Shown here: piece by piece, positions 16,827 through 25,999 of the stretch
Numbering within the stretch: position 1 is the first letter of the stretch
How the letters are laid out: each line of letters starts with the position of its first letter
NCBI RefSeq assembly: GCF_001639285.1
Contig: NZ_LWMW01000092.1
Span: 1-40,317, forward strand
Direction of reading: 5' to 3'
DNA: 40,317 nt
DNA from: Methanobrevibacter cuticularis
GTDB taxonomy: Archaea > Methanobacteriota > Methanobacteria > Methanobacteriales > Methanobacteriaceae
Translations under genes and position numbers: made by a program
The notes under the pieces: generated by a model
The model's input: only the letters and a program-made list of their open reading frames with translations
Databases searched by the model: none
Told to the model about the DNA's origin: nothing

Positions 16827-18266
16827 ATGATTTTTGATGAAGAATTAAATGGCTATATTAAATCTAAACAAAGAGAAATTAATAAACAAATAGCTAAAAT
16901 AGAAGATTTTAATTGTAGGGATGAATATTTTAAAGTAAAGAGATATTTAGATGAATATCTTGAAGGTGCCTTGGAAAAAAGGTTTATTGTTCTTCCAGGT
17001 CTTAGAGGTGTTGGAAAATCTACAATTGTTTATCAGTTAATGGATTACTTAATAAATACAAAAAATGTGAATCAAAAGAATGTTTTATATCTAACAATGG
17101 ATGGTTTAACAAGTTATTTTCAAACAGATTTATTACATACAGTTGATATTTTTTTAGAGAAAACACATAAGGTAGATAAAATAAATTTAGATGAAAAGAT
17201 TTTTGTTTTTGTAGATGAATGTCATTTTGATAAAAAATGGGCAATATCTGGAAAGATAATATATGATATTAATCCAAATATTTTTTTCCTATTTACAGGT
17301 TCTTCTGCATTGGATTTGGAAATCAACACTGATGTTGCAAGAAGAATGTTTAAAGAACAAATATTTCCAAATAACTTTAAAGATTACTTACTATTAAAAC
17401 ATAATATTTCCTTTAATTGTAAGTTCCCAAAAGAATTAAAAAATATGATTCATTTTGGAAATAAGAAGTTTATAAATAGAGCTATTGATTGTGAGGAAAT
17501 AATTCATGAAAAATTAAGCTGTTTAAACAACGACCCAAAAATTGAATTTGAAAAGTTTTTAAAATCATACAGCTTTCCATCTACTTTAAATTTAGATGAA
17601 GAAGAAGCTTACTTCCAGATTAACACAATTATAAACAATATTATTGAAAAAGATATTTTTTCTGTAAAATCATTTAACACATCAACTACAGATGTTATTC
17701 GAAGAATAATACTTTATATTGCACTGCAAAAACCAGGTACAACATCTCATCAAAAAATAGCTAATTACCTATCTATTTCACCAACAACTGTTAGAGAAAT
17801 TTTGGAGACATTAGAAAAAACACAATTAATCTTTAATCTAAAGCCTTATGGTGGTGGAGGTAAAATTCTTAAAAAGGCCTGGCAATATTATTTTTTATCA
17901 CCTTCATTAAAAGCAGCTATAAATTTTGAAATTGGAAGATATGATTTAGATAGTAAAGAATGTTTAGGTATTTTAGCAGAAAATTTGGTGGCAAGTGCAT
18001 TGTATAAAATGACAAAAGTGGATTTTAAATACATGGGTTTATTCTATCCTCCAGATAAAGGTAGTTCAGATTTTATTATTAGAACCAAATTTGATGATTC
18101 CATACCAATAGAAGTAGGAATAGGTAAAAAAACTAAAAGCCAATTAATAAAAGACATTAATAAATATAATTCTAAATATGGAATCTTAGTTTCAAATAGA
18201 TATGAACAAATCACACATATAAATAATATAATCTATATTCCATTAATGAGCTTTAGTTTTATCTAA
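16827..18266 (+). CDS. AAA+ ATPase (AAA_14-like) with winged helix and PD-(D/E)XK-like C-terminus
   Basis: 479 residues. Walker A is GLRGVGKST (58-66), Walker B is IFVFVDECHFD (125-135), and the sensor region reads FLFTGSSALDLE (about 155-167). This fits the archaeal COG1373-type ATPases. Around 315-345 a helix-turn-helix follows (TSHQKIANYLSISPTTVREI). The C-terminal 80 residues, with SSDFII and IPIEVGIGKKTKSQLIKDI, resemble a PD-(D/E)XK nuclease core (D, then ExGxGKK). GGGGAATG upstream is a good ribosome binding site. Such proteins are spread by horizontal transfer and are sometimes linked to mobile or defence loci; their function is not known. It shares its control region with the toxin-antitoxin genes opposite. 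Confidence 0.85.
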   Translation: MIFDEELNGYIKSKQREINKQIAKIEDFNCRDEYFKVKRYLDEYLEGALEKRFIVLPGLRGVGKSTIVYQLMDYLINTKNVNQKNVLYLTMDGLTSYFQTDLLHTVDIFLEKTHKVDKINLDEKIFVFVDECHFDKKWAISGKIIYDINPNIFFLFTGSSALDLEINTDVARRMFKEQIFPNNFKDYLLLKHNISFNCKFPKELKNMIHFGNKKFINRAIDCEEIIHEKLSCLNNDPKIEFEKFLKSYSFPSTLNLDEEEAYFQINTIINNIIEKDIFSVKSFNTSTTDVIRRIILYIALQKPGTTSHQKIANYLSISPTTVREILETLEKTQLIFNLKPYGGGGKILKKAWQYYFLSPSLKAAINFEIGRYDLDSKECLGILAENLVASALYKMTKVDFKYMGLFYPPDKGSSDFIIRTKFDDSIPIEVGIGKKTKSQLIKDINKYNSKYGILVSNRYEQITHINNIIYIPLMSFSFI

Positions 18267-18422
18267 ATTTTTCAAAAAACCGAATTATGAGACGCTCCCT
18301 AGCTATTATTTTTACTTTTTATAGTGCTTTAAATTCAAGGAGTAAAATATTCAATTTTGTACATTTTACAAGTTTCTAAAAATAGGAGTATTGTATTCTA
18401 TAAATTAACAGTAATTTTTTTA

Positions 18423-18642
18423 CTTTTGAGTCGTGGCCAAAAGTCTTTTTGCACAAATTTTGAATTTCTTTATTTTGAATTTTAACATTTATTTTCATTT
18501 AGAAAATTGATTAAAATTTAAATAGATGTTATTTATAAAAATTAATCTAAATTCACTAATTATATTAAAATTCAGATGATAAATATGAGAATTATTTTTA
18601 ATTATTTTTCTAGAAATTTGACTTTTGGCCACGACTCCTTTT
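18423..18642. mobile_element. MITE of 210 bp with perfect 18-bp inverted repeats and 5-bp target duplication
   Basis: GAGTCGTGGCCAAAAGTC at 18428-18445 is repeated exactly, inverted, at 18620-18637. Both ends are flanked directly by CTTTT (18423-18427 and 18638-18642), a perfect 5-bp target-site duplication. The 174-bp interior has no coding frame. This is a non-autonomous transposable element, and the matching transposase is not in this window. Confidence 0.85.
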
Positions 18643-18762
18643 ATTGTGATATAAGACATAATTAATAACAAGTTATTATAATAATATAAATTATAATATA
18701 ATAATAAATTTAATAGCTAAATTAAATATAAATTATTTATTAAATATTGATGGTGTGTAGAA

Positions 18763-19245
18763 ATGATTAAAATTGATGAAGCAATGAAAAAAGATGTTAT
18801 AACTATAAATAAAGATGATACAATTACTGAGGCTGCAAAAAAACTCACTGAAAATGATATTAGTGGGGCTCCTGTGATGGATGGGGATAATATTGTAGGA
18901 ATCCTTAGTGAAGGTGATATCATGGATCTTCTTGAAGTTCACTCTCCTAATCTTAATTTAATCCTTCCTTCTCCTCTTGATCTTCTTGAAATGCCTCTTA
19001 GAATGAAACATGAATACGACGAAGTGGCAAATGGAATAAAAAAAGCTTCTTTAACTATAGTTAAAGATATTATGGTAAGTCCAGTTATCACAATCAAAAT
19101 TGATAAAGACATTGCTGATGCAGCTAATATAATGGCAGATAATAACATCAAACGTATTCCTGTTGTAGATGACACTGGTAATTTAATTGGAATCATTACA
19201 AGGGGAGACATAGTTAAAGCATTAGTTAATCATAAAGCAGAATAA
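18763..19245 (+). CDS. CBS-domain pair protein
   Basis: 160 residues made of two CBS motifs and little else: residues 7-60 (MKKDVITINKDDTITEAAKK, then GAPVMDGDNIVGILSEGDIM) and 100-157 (IMVSPVITIKIDKDIADAAN, then RIPVVDDTGNLIGIITRGDI). A helical linker with RMKHEYDEVANGIKKA joins them. Stand-alone CBS proteins bind adenosine ligands and regulate an enzyme or transporter partner; the partner is not identifiable here. ATG 18763, with GGTGTG upstream at 18750-18756. It is 98 bases before cfbC on the same strand and may be transcribed with it. The MITE ends 120 bases upstream and could supply or interrupt the promoter. Confidence 0.88.
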   Translation: MIKIDEAMKKDVITINKDDTITEAAKKLTENDISGAPVMDGDNIVGILSEGDIMDLLEVHSPNLNLILPSPLDLLEMPLRMKHEYDEVANGIKKASLTIVKDIMVSPVITIKIDKDIADAANIMADNNIKRIPVVDDTGNLIGIITRGDIVKALVNHKAE

Positions 19246-19343
19246 TATTTCAATGGAGTAAAAAATAATTCTTGTTTTGATTGAGTGATATTTTAGTGGG
19301 GATGAGATTTAATTCTTGTTTTGATTGGTTATTTGGTGTATTA

Positions 19344-20153
19344 ATGGTAAAACAGAAAAAAATAGCTATTTATGGGAAAGGTGGAATTGGAAAATCCACC
19401 ACAGTAGCTAATATTGCAGCATCTTTTAGTCAGAATCATAAAAATGTAATGGTTATTGGTTGTGATCCTAAAGCGGATACAACCAGAACATTATTTGGAA
19501 AAAGACTACCTACAATCTTAAACACAATTAAAAATACTAAAAATCCCAGATTGGGGGATATTGTTTTTGGTGGATTTGGAGATGTGTTGTGTGTTGAAAG
19601 TGGAGGTCCTGAACCAGGAGTTGGTTGTGCAGGACGTGGTGTGATAGTAGCTATGAAACTACTTGAAAAACTCGGAGCTTTTGAAGATGACAATCTTGAT
19701 GTTATTTTATATGATGTGTTAGGGGATGTTGTGTGTGGAGGATTTGCTGTTCCACTGAAAGAAAATTATGCTGATGAAGTTTTTATTGTTACTTCTGGGG
19801 AATACATGTCATTGTATGCAGCTAATAATATCTCCAAAGGAATCAAGAAATTAAAAGGAAATTTAGGTGGAATCATTTGTAACTGCAAAGGAATTGAAAA
19901 TGAACAAATCATCGTGGAGTCTTTTGCAAAAAGAATTGGAACAAATGTTATTGGAACAATCCCAAGAGATGAACTTGTTCAAAAAAGTGAAATTGAGGCA
20001 AAAACATTGATTGAAAAGTATCCTGATTCTAATCAAGCTAAAAAATATGAAAAACTGGCTAAAAATATCTTTGAGAATAATAGCTATTCTATTCCAAATC
20101 CAATGGATGATGATGAATTTGAAGAATTTTTTATTAATTTCTCTAAGATTTAA
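19344..20153 (+). CDS. cfbC: CfbC, Ni-sirohydrochlorin a,c-diamide reductive cyclase subunit (NifH-like)
   Basis: 269 residues. P-loop GKGGIGKST at 11-19, [10 protein letters not shown] at 39-48, and two cysteines that bridge a [4Fe-4S] cluster between subunits: Cys95 ([12 protein letters not shown]) and Cys131 ([11 protein letters not shown]). The protein is a homodimeric reductase that passes electrons with ATP hydrolysis to CfbD during coenzyme F430 synthesis. A methanogen-type NifH homologue without adjacent nifDK genes points to CfbC rather than nitrogenase. The frame is open from 19281, but the family begins [14 protein letters not shown], so ATG 19344 is chosen. No other cfb gene is nearby. 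The enzyme class marks the organism as a methanogen. Confidence 0.9.
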   Translation: MVKQKKIAIYGKGGIGKSTTVANIAASFSQNHKNVMVIGCDPKADTTRTLFGKRLPTILNTIKNTKNPRLGDIVFGGFGDVLCVESGGPEPGVGCAGRGVIVAMKLLEKLGAFEDDNLDVILYDVLGDVVCGGFAVPLKENYADEVFIVTSGEYMSLYAANNISKGIKKLKGNLGGIICNCKGIENEQIIVESFAKRIGTNVIGTIPRDELVQKSEIEAKTLIEKYPDSNQAKKYEKLAKNIFENNSYSIPNPMDDDEFEEFFINFSKI

Positions 20154-20182
20154 TGAGCTTAATGGTTGTTATGGTATTTGAA

Positions 20183-20430
20183 ATTAGTATTGTATTATTA
20201 TATTAAAAGAAGATTAATTAGTATTATATTAAAAGAAGATTAATTAGTATTATATTAAAAGAAGATTAATTAGTATTATATTATTATATTAAAAGAAGAT
20301 TAATTATTAATTAGTATTGTATTATTATATTAAAAGAAGATTAATTATTAATTAGTATTGTATTATTATATTAAAAGAAGATTAATTATTAATTAGTATT
20401 GTATTATTATATTAAAAGAAGATTAATTAG
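20183..20430. repeat. Tandem repeat of 28/42-bp units, 7 copies
   Basis: Seven copies of a core ATATTAAAAGAAGATTAATT separated by either a short or a longer TATTGTATTATT spacer. The length variation is itself regular (three short units, then longer ones). It fills the gap between cfbC and the membrane protein. Confidence 0.88.
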
Positions 20431-20537
20431 TATTAATATTTAGTATCTTAAACTTTATTAGTGTTTTTATGGTTTGTAAGATTACTAGTAATGTTTTTTA
20501 TTATTTTTATTTAAAATTATTATTTTGAGGTTTTTAG

Positions 20538-21110
20538 TTGAATGTTATTATAATAGCTATTTTATATGGTTTATCTGGATTTTTAATGAAATTTTCAGAT
20601 GATGAATATGATGAAAAATCAAATAAGTTAATAGCTGTAATAATTGGGATTATTAGTGGATTAATAATGGGATTTTTAGCTACTCATAATACTGATGCAT
20701 CTTATATATTCCTTGGAATATTGATTGGAAATTTAATAGCTTTTAAAATTGATGGTGCTCATCATGTTGCATCTTTATTAGTTTTTGCAGCTGTTTCTTT
20801 AATATTTGGCCTTCCTCAATTGAGTTTGATAACTTTAGCTATTTGTATAACTTCTGCATATATAGATGAATGGGGAAATGATAATTTAGCTATTTATAAA
20901 AAAAGTCATTTTTTGAAAGTTTTTTTTGATTATAGATTTTCTATGAAGATAGCTATTTTTATACTGGCATTATTAGGGTTTTATCAAGCAGTTACAGGCT
21001 TTTCAATTCTAGGATTTGAGTTTTTAAACTTCTATACTTTCCTATTTTTCATATTATTTGAATTATCTTATGAATTTTCTAGAATCGTTTTTGAAAAATA
21101 TATCAAGTAA
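20538..21110 (+). CDS. Polytopic membrane protein of unknown function
   Basis: 190 residues with about six hydrophobic helices (residues 1-17, 30-48, 50-66, 78-104, 133-152 and 160-180). Charged loops include KFSDDEYDEKSNK and AYIDEWGNDN. The first start is TTG 20538, supported by GAGG at 20527-20530; no ATG follows for many codons. I do not recognise a characterised family; similar proteins of this size are annotated as uncharacterised membrane proteins in Methanobacteriales. No transport motif is visible. It stands alone, bracketed by the 28/42-bp repeat and a long spacer. Confidence 0.7.
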   Translation: MNVIIIAILYGLSGFLMKFSDDEYDEKSNKLIAVIIGIISGLIMGFLATHNTDASYIFLGILIGNLIAFKIDGAHHVASLLVFAAVSLIFGLPQLSLITLAICITSAYIDEWGNDNLAIYKKSHFLKVFFDYRFSMKIAIFILALLGFYQAVTGFSILGFEFLNFYTFLFFILFELSYEFSRIVFEKYIK

Positions 21111-21650
21111 TTATTAATTTTAAGACTTATTTTACCATAATGTCTTGGTCCAAAATGTTCATGATACCTCTTTTAAATATAATAAAATGCAATCTTCATT
21201 TATTCATAATAAATTGAATGTTTCTCTGAAAAGTGTTGATTCATTCTTTAGAAAATTTCTAATTTTTTTTAGAAATTAAGGACTTAGATTAATTCTTTTC
21301 AACAGTAAAAACCGTCTTTTTATTGAATAATTGCAGGACTCTTGATTTAAAGTAGCATAATTACTCATTCCACACTTTTTTAACCTTTAATATGAGCATT
21401 TAATATTGATATTAACAGAATGTAAATTATTTTATCTATAGATATTTCATGGTATTTAATGTATTGTTAGTAAAATCATTAAAAACTGTTTTTAATCATA
21501 TTATTAGAATAGCTATGATAATTATTTTGTATTTCTCATTATAAACCTCTAAAAAATTATATTTTGGTAATAAAACACTATATTTAACCACAATCAATTA
21601 TTTTTCATCGTTGAGTATATTGTTAATCTTGATTATACTATCTTGATTCG
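21111..21650. other. 540-bp spacer with no recognisable gene
   Basis: I translated parts of both strands and found no extended frame. One imperfect inverted repeat (AGAAAATTTCTAA / TTAGAAATT) is near 21250-21280. The final part holds the promoter and metal-box region described next. Confidence 0.4.
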
Positions 21651-21651
21651 A

Positions 21652-21713
21652 AATCTTTATATATTATTAATATAAATATTAGGCATACCTAATTATTTAT
21701 TAGGTAAACCTAA
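21652..21713 (+). promoter_or_regulatory. TATA promoter with two DtxR-type boxes
   Basis: TATA-like CTTTATATATT begins at 21655. It is followed by TTAGGCATACCTAA (21679-21692) and the perfect palindrome TTAGGTAAACCTAA (21700-21713). Both match the TTAGG-N4-CCTAA pattern of DtxR/IdeR/MntR-family binding sites. They lie where the transcription start is expected, so metal-dependent repression is the simplest reading. Confidence 0.75.
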
Positions 21714-21732
21714 AAAATTATGGAGAAATTTT

Positions 21733-21984
21733 ATGAAGAAAAATTTGGATAAAATAATTGAACATAAAAGTTTATTGATTTTTGCAGGAGGAGCAATCAC
21801 TGCGATAGCTGCTAAAAAAATATTGGAAAGTGATGCAGCCCGGAAATTTTGTACTAAAACAGCTGCAAAAGTAATGCAACTTCAAGATGAAGCAGAAGAA
21901 ACATTTCTAAATATTAAAGAAGATGCTGAGGATATTCGTCACGATGCTCAAAATGAAAAGAAAAAAGAAATACAAAACATATGA
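21733..21984 (+). CDS. DUF6110-like small protein
   Basis: 83 residues. The N-terminal half has one short hydrophobic stretch with a glycine-rich turn (LLIFAGGAITAIAAKKILES), and the C-terminal half is an acidic helix (LQDEAEETFLNIKEDAEDIR). It matches the shape of DUF6110 proteins, which in Clostridia are encoded just before a P1B-like ATPase, as here. The role is unknown; it may be a small membrane partner of the pump. The gene is 19 bases downstream of the second DtxR-type box, so a very short leader is expected. GGAG at 21722-21725 serves as ribosome binding site. Confidence 0.7.
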   Translation: MKKNLDKIIEHKSLLIFAGGAITAIAAKKILESDAARKFCTKTAAKVMQLQDEAEETFLNIKEDAEDIRHDAQNEKKKEIQNI

Positions 21985-22270
21985 GCTTAAATTTTTAATT
22001 TAACCATAAGACCTATAATGGCTATAAATTTAAAAATATTCTTTATACATGATTAGTTTATAAAATAATTGATTCTCAAATTTGTATATTTAATTATTAT
22101 ATTAGTTTATAAATATTATTTTATAATTAATATTATACTAATATATAATTAATTTATATATTTTATTTAAAGAATATTTATTTCTATGTATATTATATAA
22201 TTAATATATATTTTTGATTAATTAATTTATTTAATTAATTCTATTCTGTTAAGTATTTATTATTTAATTA

Positions 22271-22350
22271 AAGAGATATTTTATGCATTAAAGGGATATT
22301 TTATTCATTAAAGAGATATTTTATTCATTAAAGAGATATTTTATGCAATA
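22271..22350 (+). repeat. 20-bp tandem repeat (4 copies) that contains the P-type ATPase start codon
   Basis: AAGAGATATTTTATGCATTA and close variants repeat at 22271, 22291, 22311 and 22331. The last copy supplies the ATG at 22343; the first has an ATG at 22283 that stops after two codons. The AAGAGATA part precedes each start-like position, so a ribosome binding site and start region have been multiplied. The rest of 21985-22270 is AT-rich with no other feature. Confidence 0.85.
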
Positions 22351-24424
22351 TGAAGTTATATATGATAAAGAAAATAGGTTACGTCTTCGTTCGGGTAGAT
22401 ATGCATTCACTGAAGGGGAAGGTTATGGAATAGCTAAACTACTTTTAAAAAAGGAGTATATTAAAGATGTGTTCACCTCTTCTATCAATGGTAGTCTTCT
22501 GATTAAATATGATAATCTTAAAAAAAGAAAAAATATTTTAGAATTTGTGCGAAATCTTAAAGAAAAGGATATTGAAGAGTCAGAGCCATCTGAAAAGGAT
22601 ATAACTCTAAAACTTGAAAATGAATTTTTTTTAAAGTTATCTAATAAAATTGTAGGGCGAATTTTATATGATATATTCGTTCCAATTCCTATTAAAACTT
22701 TAAATGTCTTATACGCCGCATTTCCTTATATTATTGATGGGTTAAAGAGTTTGTACAAAAGGAAGGTCAATGTTTCTGTTCTTGATATGGTCGCAATAAG
22801 TATGTCTATTTATAAGAAATTTTATGGATCTGCTGGTTCTATAATGTTTTTATTATCGATATCCGATATATTAGAAGAATACACTATACAAAAAACTAAA
22901 AATACTTTTAAAAATAGCTTAGCTATTAATATTGATACTGTATGGAAGGTAATGGAAAAAGATGAAGAGGTATCTGTTCCTCTATCTGAAATAGTTAATG
23001 GAAATAAAATTAAAATACGGACTGGAGGTTTAATTCCTGTCGATGGTGTAATAGCCAATGGGGACGCAATGATAAATGAATCTTCAATGACAGGAGAGCC
23101 TTTATCGATTCATAAAGGTGAAGGTACTACTGTGCATGCTGGAACTGTAGTAGAAGAAGGATCTATTGTGATTCTTGTAGAAGCAGTTGATGAAGAGACA
23201 AGAATAAACAAAATAATAGAGCTGATAGAAGAATCTGAATCTTTGAAGGCTAATATTCAAAGTAAAGCTGAGAAATTAGCTGATTCAATAGTACCATTTA
23301 GCTTATTTGTAACATTATTAACTTATTTGGTTACTCGAAACTCAACAAAGGCATTATCTATTCTCATGGTAGATTATTCTTGTGCAATCAAACTATCTAC
23401 TCCTATTTCGGTCATATCTGCAATGCAAGAGGCTTCTAATCATAAAATAATGATTAAAGGCGGACGATATCTTGAGAACTACGCTCAAGCAGATACAATA
23501 GTCTTTGATAAAACTGGGACTTTAACTAAAAGTTCTCCTAAAGTAGCTGATATTATTACATGTGGAGATTACTCTCGAGATGAAATTTTGAAAACAGCTG
23601 CTTGTATAGAGGAACATTTTGCCCATAGTGTAGCAAGAGCTATTGTAAATCAAGCAGAATCTGAAAATCTTAAACATGAGGAAGAACACGCTGAGGTTGA
23701 ATATATTGTGGCTCATGGAATCTCTACAACTTTTAGAAATCAAAAAACCATGATTGGAAGTGCTCATTTTATTTTTGAAGATGAAAAGATACCTTTACCA
23801 AAATCCATTGAGAAAAATATTCAAGAAAAAATAAAAGAATATTCTGCTATTTATTTAGCTATTGGTGGAAAATTAGAAGGTATTATATGTATAGAAGATC
23901 CTATTCGTCCTGAAGCAAAGAGAGTAATAGCTAAACTTAAAGATTTAGGTATTGAAAATGTTATAATGCTAACTGGAGACAGTGAAAATGCAGCTAAATC
24001 TGTTTCTGAGGAGTTAGGAATTCTAAAATACAAAGCTCAGGTTCTTCCAGAAGATAAGGCAAAAATAATCGATGAACTTAAAAAAGAAGGTAAGAAAGTT
24101 ATAATGGTTGGTGATGGGATAAATGATTCTCCGGCATTATCTTCGGCTGATGTTTCGGTATCTATGAAAGATTCATCAGATATTACAAGAGAAATTGCAG
24201 ATATTTCATTACTTTCACCAAATTTGGATGAACTTGTAACTATTAGATTATTGAGTCAAAACATGCTTGAAAAAATCCAAAATAATTATTCCGCAATTGT
24301 TATTATAAATACATCTCTAATTGGTTTAGGAATGTTGGGTTTTATAAGTCCTTCAACATCTTCACTACTTCACAACTTATCTACAGTAGCTATTGGCGGA
24401 TTAAGCACAAGATCTTCCCTTTGA
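22343..24424 (+). CDS. Heavy-metal-type P-type ATPase with atypical SCAIK motif
   Basis: 693 residues. It has phosphorylation motif DKTGTLTKS (Asp389), TGEP in the actuator (250-253), HP-type region HFAHSVARAIV, and GDGINDSPAL (590-599). The topology and short N-terminal domain (LRLRSGRYAF, ferredoxin-like without CxxC) fit the P1B group. The membrane motif that is usually CPC, CPH, SPC or TPC reads DYSCAIKLSTP (Cys347, Ala instead of Pro), so the transported metal cannot be inferred from it. The same variant occurs, to my recollection, in bacterial pumps paired with DUF6110. With DtxR-type boxes upstream of the pair, iron or manganese is the best guess. Start at ATG 22343, inside a tandem repeat. 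Confidence 0.88.
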   Translation: MQYEVIYDKENRLRLRSGRYAFTEGEGYGIAKLLLKKEYIKDVFTSSINGSLLIKYDNLKKRKNILEFVRNLKEKDIEESEPSEKDITLKLENEFFLKLSNKIVGRILYDIFVPIPIKTLNVLYAAFPYIIDGLKSLYKRKVNVSVLDMVAISMSIYKKFYGSAGSIMFLLSISDILEEYTIQKTKNTFKNSLAINIDTVWKVMEKDEEVSVPLSEIVNGNKIKIRTGGLIPVDGVIANGDAMINESSMTGEPLSIHKGEGTTVHAGTVVEEGSIVILVEAVDEETRINKIIELIEESESLKANIQSKAEKLADSIVPFSLFVTLLTYLVTRNSTKALSILMVDYSCAIKLSTPISVISAMQEASNHKIMIKGGRYLENYAQADTIVFDKTGTLTKSSPKVADIITCGDYSRDEILKTAACIEEHFAHSVARAIVNQAESENLKHEEEHAEVEYIVAHGISTTFRNQKTMIGSAHFIFEDEKIPLPKSIEKNIQEKIKEYSAIYLAIGGKLEGIICIEDPIRPEAKRVIAKLKDLGIENVIMLTGDSENAAKSVSEELGILKYKAQVLPEDKAKIIDELKKEGKKVIMVGDGINDSPALSSADVSVSMKDSSDITREIADISLLSPNLDELVTIRLLSQNMLEKIQNNYSAIVIINTSLIGLGMLGFISPSTSSLLHNLSTVAIGGLSTRSSL

Positions 24425-24599
24425 AGTTCTATATAATGAATTATAACTTTAAAAAATACATTTTTACTTTTTTACTTTTTTTAGATTATAATCTTAAATA
24501 TTATTAATAACATAATTAATAAATATATTATAAATCTATTACAATATCGTATTTAGTAAATAGAATTTTATTATATAATTTTTCTGGAGGATATTTTCA

Positions 24600-25013
24600 A
24601 TGAGTGAGGAGAACTCTATTAAAGTCACAGTTGAAGAGCTAAAAAAACTGCTCAATGCTCAAAACGTTGTTGGTGAACCTATAGAAACACAAGATAAATT
24701 ACTAATACCTTTTATGAAATTAGGTTTTGGGTTTGGAGTAGGTCAAGGTGGAAATGATGAGGGTAATGGTTTAGGCTCTGCAGCAGTTGCAGGAATAGAA
24801 CCTATCTCCATGGTCGTAATTAATAAGAAGACTGGAAATTCAGAAGGTATTTCAGTTCTTAACCTGTCCAAAGGAACAGAAACTAATAAAATAATCTCTG
24901 ATTTAGGCCTAGTTGTTACAGATTTAGTAAAAGAAGTTATTAATAATATGAATGATAATGCAACTAATGAAAAGAATGATATAGAAGAATCTGAAATTAG
25001 GGATATAGAATAA
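24600..25013 (+). CDS. GerW/YtfJ family protein
   Basis: 137 residues. The family core is clear: LNAQNVVGEPIETQDKLLIP, then MKLGFGFGVGQGG, GLGSAAVAGIEPISMVVINK and ISVLNLSKGTETNKI. In Bacillus YtfJ (GerW) is a spore protein needed for germination, but archaea do not sporulate, so the role here must be different and is unknown. A strong GGAGGA ribosome binding site lies at 24584-24589. It starts 175 bases after the P-type ATPase and is followed by a DUF2953 gene, the same pairing as ytfJ-ytfI in Bacillus. The stop codon and last five codons lie within the first unit of a 58-bp tandem repeat. Confidence 0.88.
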   Translation: MSEENSIKVTVEELKKLLNAQNVVGEPIETQDKLLIPFMKLGFGFGVGQGGNDEGNGLGSAAVAGIEPISMVVINKKTGNSEGISVLNLSKGTETNKIISDLGLVVTDLVKEVINNMNDNATNEKNDIEESEIRDIE

Positions 25014-25252
25014 AAGCTTCCCTATTTTAGGGATGTGGGATATTTTTCCTTAGTTTAGGGATATAGAATAAAAGCTTCTCTATTTTAGGGATGTGGGATA
25101 TTTTTCCTTAGTTTAGGGATATAGAATAAAAGCTTCCCTATTTTAGGGATGTGGGATATTTTTCCTTAGTTTAGGGATATAGAATAAAAGCTTCCCTATT
25201 TTAGGGATGTGGGATATTTTTCCTTAGTTTAGGGATATAGGATAAAAATTTC
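24997..25252. repeat. 58-bp tandem repeat, 4.4 copies, overlapping the gerW-like stop codon
   Basis: Units begin TTAGGGATATAGAATAAAAG at 24997, 25055, 25113 and 25171, with a partial copy at 25229. The first unit includes the last codons and TAA of the GerW-family gene. Each unit contains CCCTA-TTT-TAGGG, a 5-bp stem hairpin that could act as one of several terminators. Confidence 0.92.
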
Positions 25253-25342
25253 ATCAAGGTCTTTAATTTGATATTCTAATTTTTTATCTTTTGCCTGTTT
25301 ATTTATTTATAATCTTTATATTTATTTCTACTCCAACTATTA

Positions 25343-25999
25343 ATGGATGATATCATTGATTTTATAGCTATTTTTTTTGGAATATTAGTTTTAATAGTTC
25401 TAATAATATTTTTAATATTATTTATAGGATTACAAGTACATATTAAATCTAATAATATGAATCAAGAGTTTGATTTTAATATAAGAATTAAATTATTTTT
25501 TATAAATATCTATTCTAAAACTTTTCCAAGAAATGATAGAAATGAAAAAGATCTAAAAAAGAAAACTTCTAAAGAAAAAACTCATGGGAGTGAAAACAAT
25601 AAAAATGATAAAAATGAGGGGTTTAAAGAGAATTGGGATAACTATAAAAGTTTAATCCCATTAATGAAAGAAAATTTTTCCCCCATCGTTGATTTTTTTA
25701 TCTTAGCTTTTAGAAGCATCGAATTAGAATATTTCAATACTACTATTAAATTGGGACTTTCTAACCCTTCAGATACTGCAATTAGTTTTGGTTATATTCA
25801 AATTCTTTTTTTGGTTTTTAACTCTTCTAAAAATCTTAGTTTCTCAGCAGAACCAATATTCAATAAAGAAGTTTTTGAATATGATAGTGAAATAATATTC
25901 AAAATTAAATTGTTTAAACCTTTGTTAGGACTTTTTAGACTATTTAGTAAAAAATCTATGTTGAAATTAATATGGAAAATAAGGAGTACCTTTAAATGA
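25343..25999 (+). CDS. DUF2953 (YtfI-like) membrane-associated protein
   Basis: 218 residues. An N-terminal membrane helix (AIFFGILVLIVLIIFLILFI) is followed by a beta strand region (HIKSNNMNQEFDFNIRIKLF), a charged Lys/Glu/Asn linker (about 63-95) and the conserved C-terminal part with SIELEYFNTTIKLGLSNPSD, AISFGYIQILF and FSAEPIF. This layout matches DUF2953, whose Bacillus member YtfI is encoded beside ytfJ. The gene lies 330 bases after the GerW-family gene, and its last bases overlap the next start by four (ATGA), so it is translationally coupled to it. Function unknown; the pair suggests a joint membrane-side role. ATG 25343. Confidence 0.85.
   Translation: MDDIIDFIAIFFGILVLIVLIIFLILFIGLQVHIKSNNMNQEFDFNIRIKLFFINIYSKTFPRNDRNEKDLKKKTSKEKTHGSENNKNDKNEGFKENWDNYKSLIPLMKENFSPIVDFFILAFRSIELEYFNTTIKLGLSNPSDTAISFGYIQILFLVFNSSKNLSFSAEPIFNKEVFEYDSEIIFKIKLFKPLLGLFRLFSKKSMLKLIWKIRSTFK

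Noticed and set aside
19281..19343. N-terminal extension of CfbC
   Set aside because: NifH-like proteins begin a few residues before the P-loop; the extra 21 residues have no counterpart.
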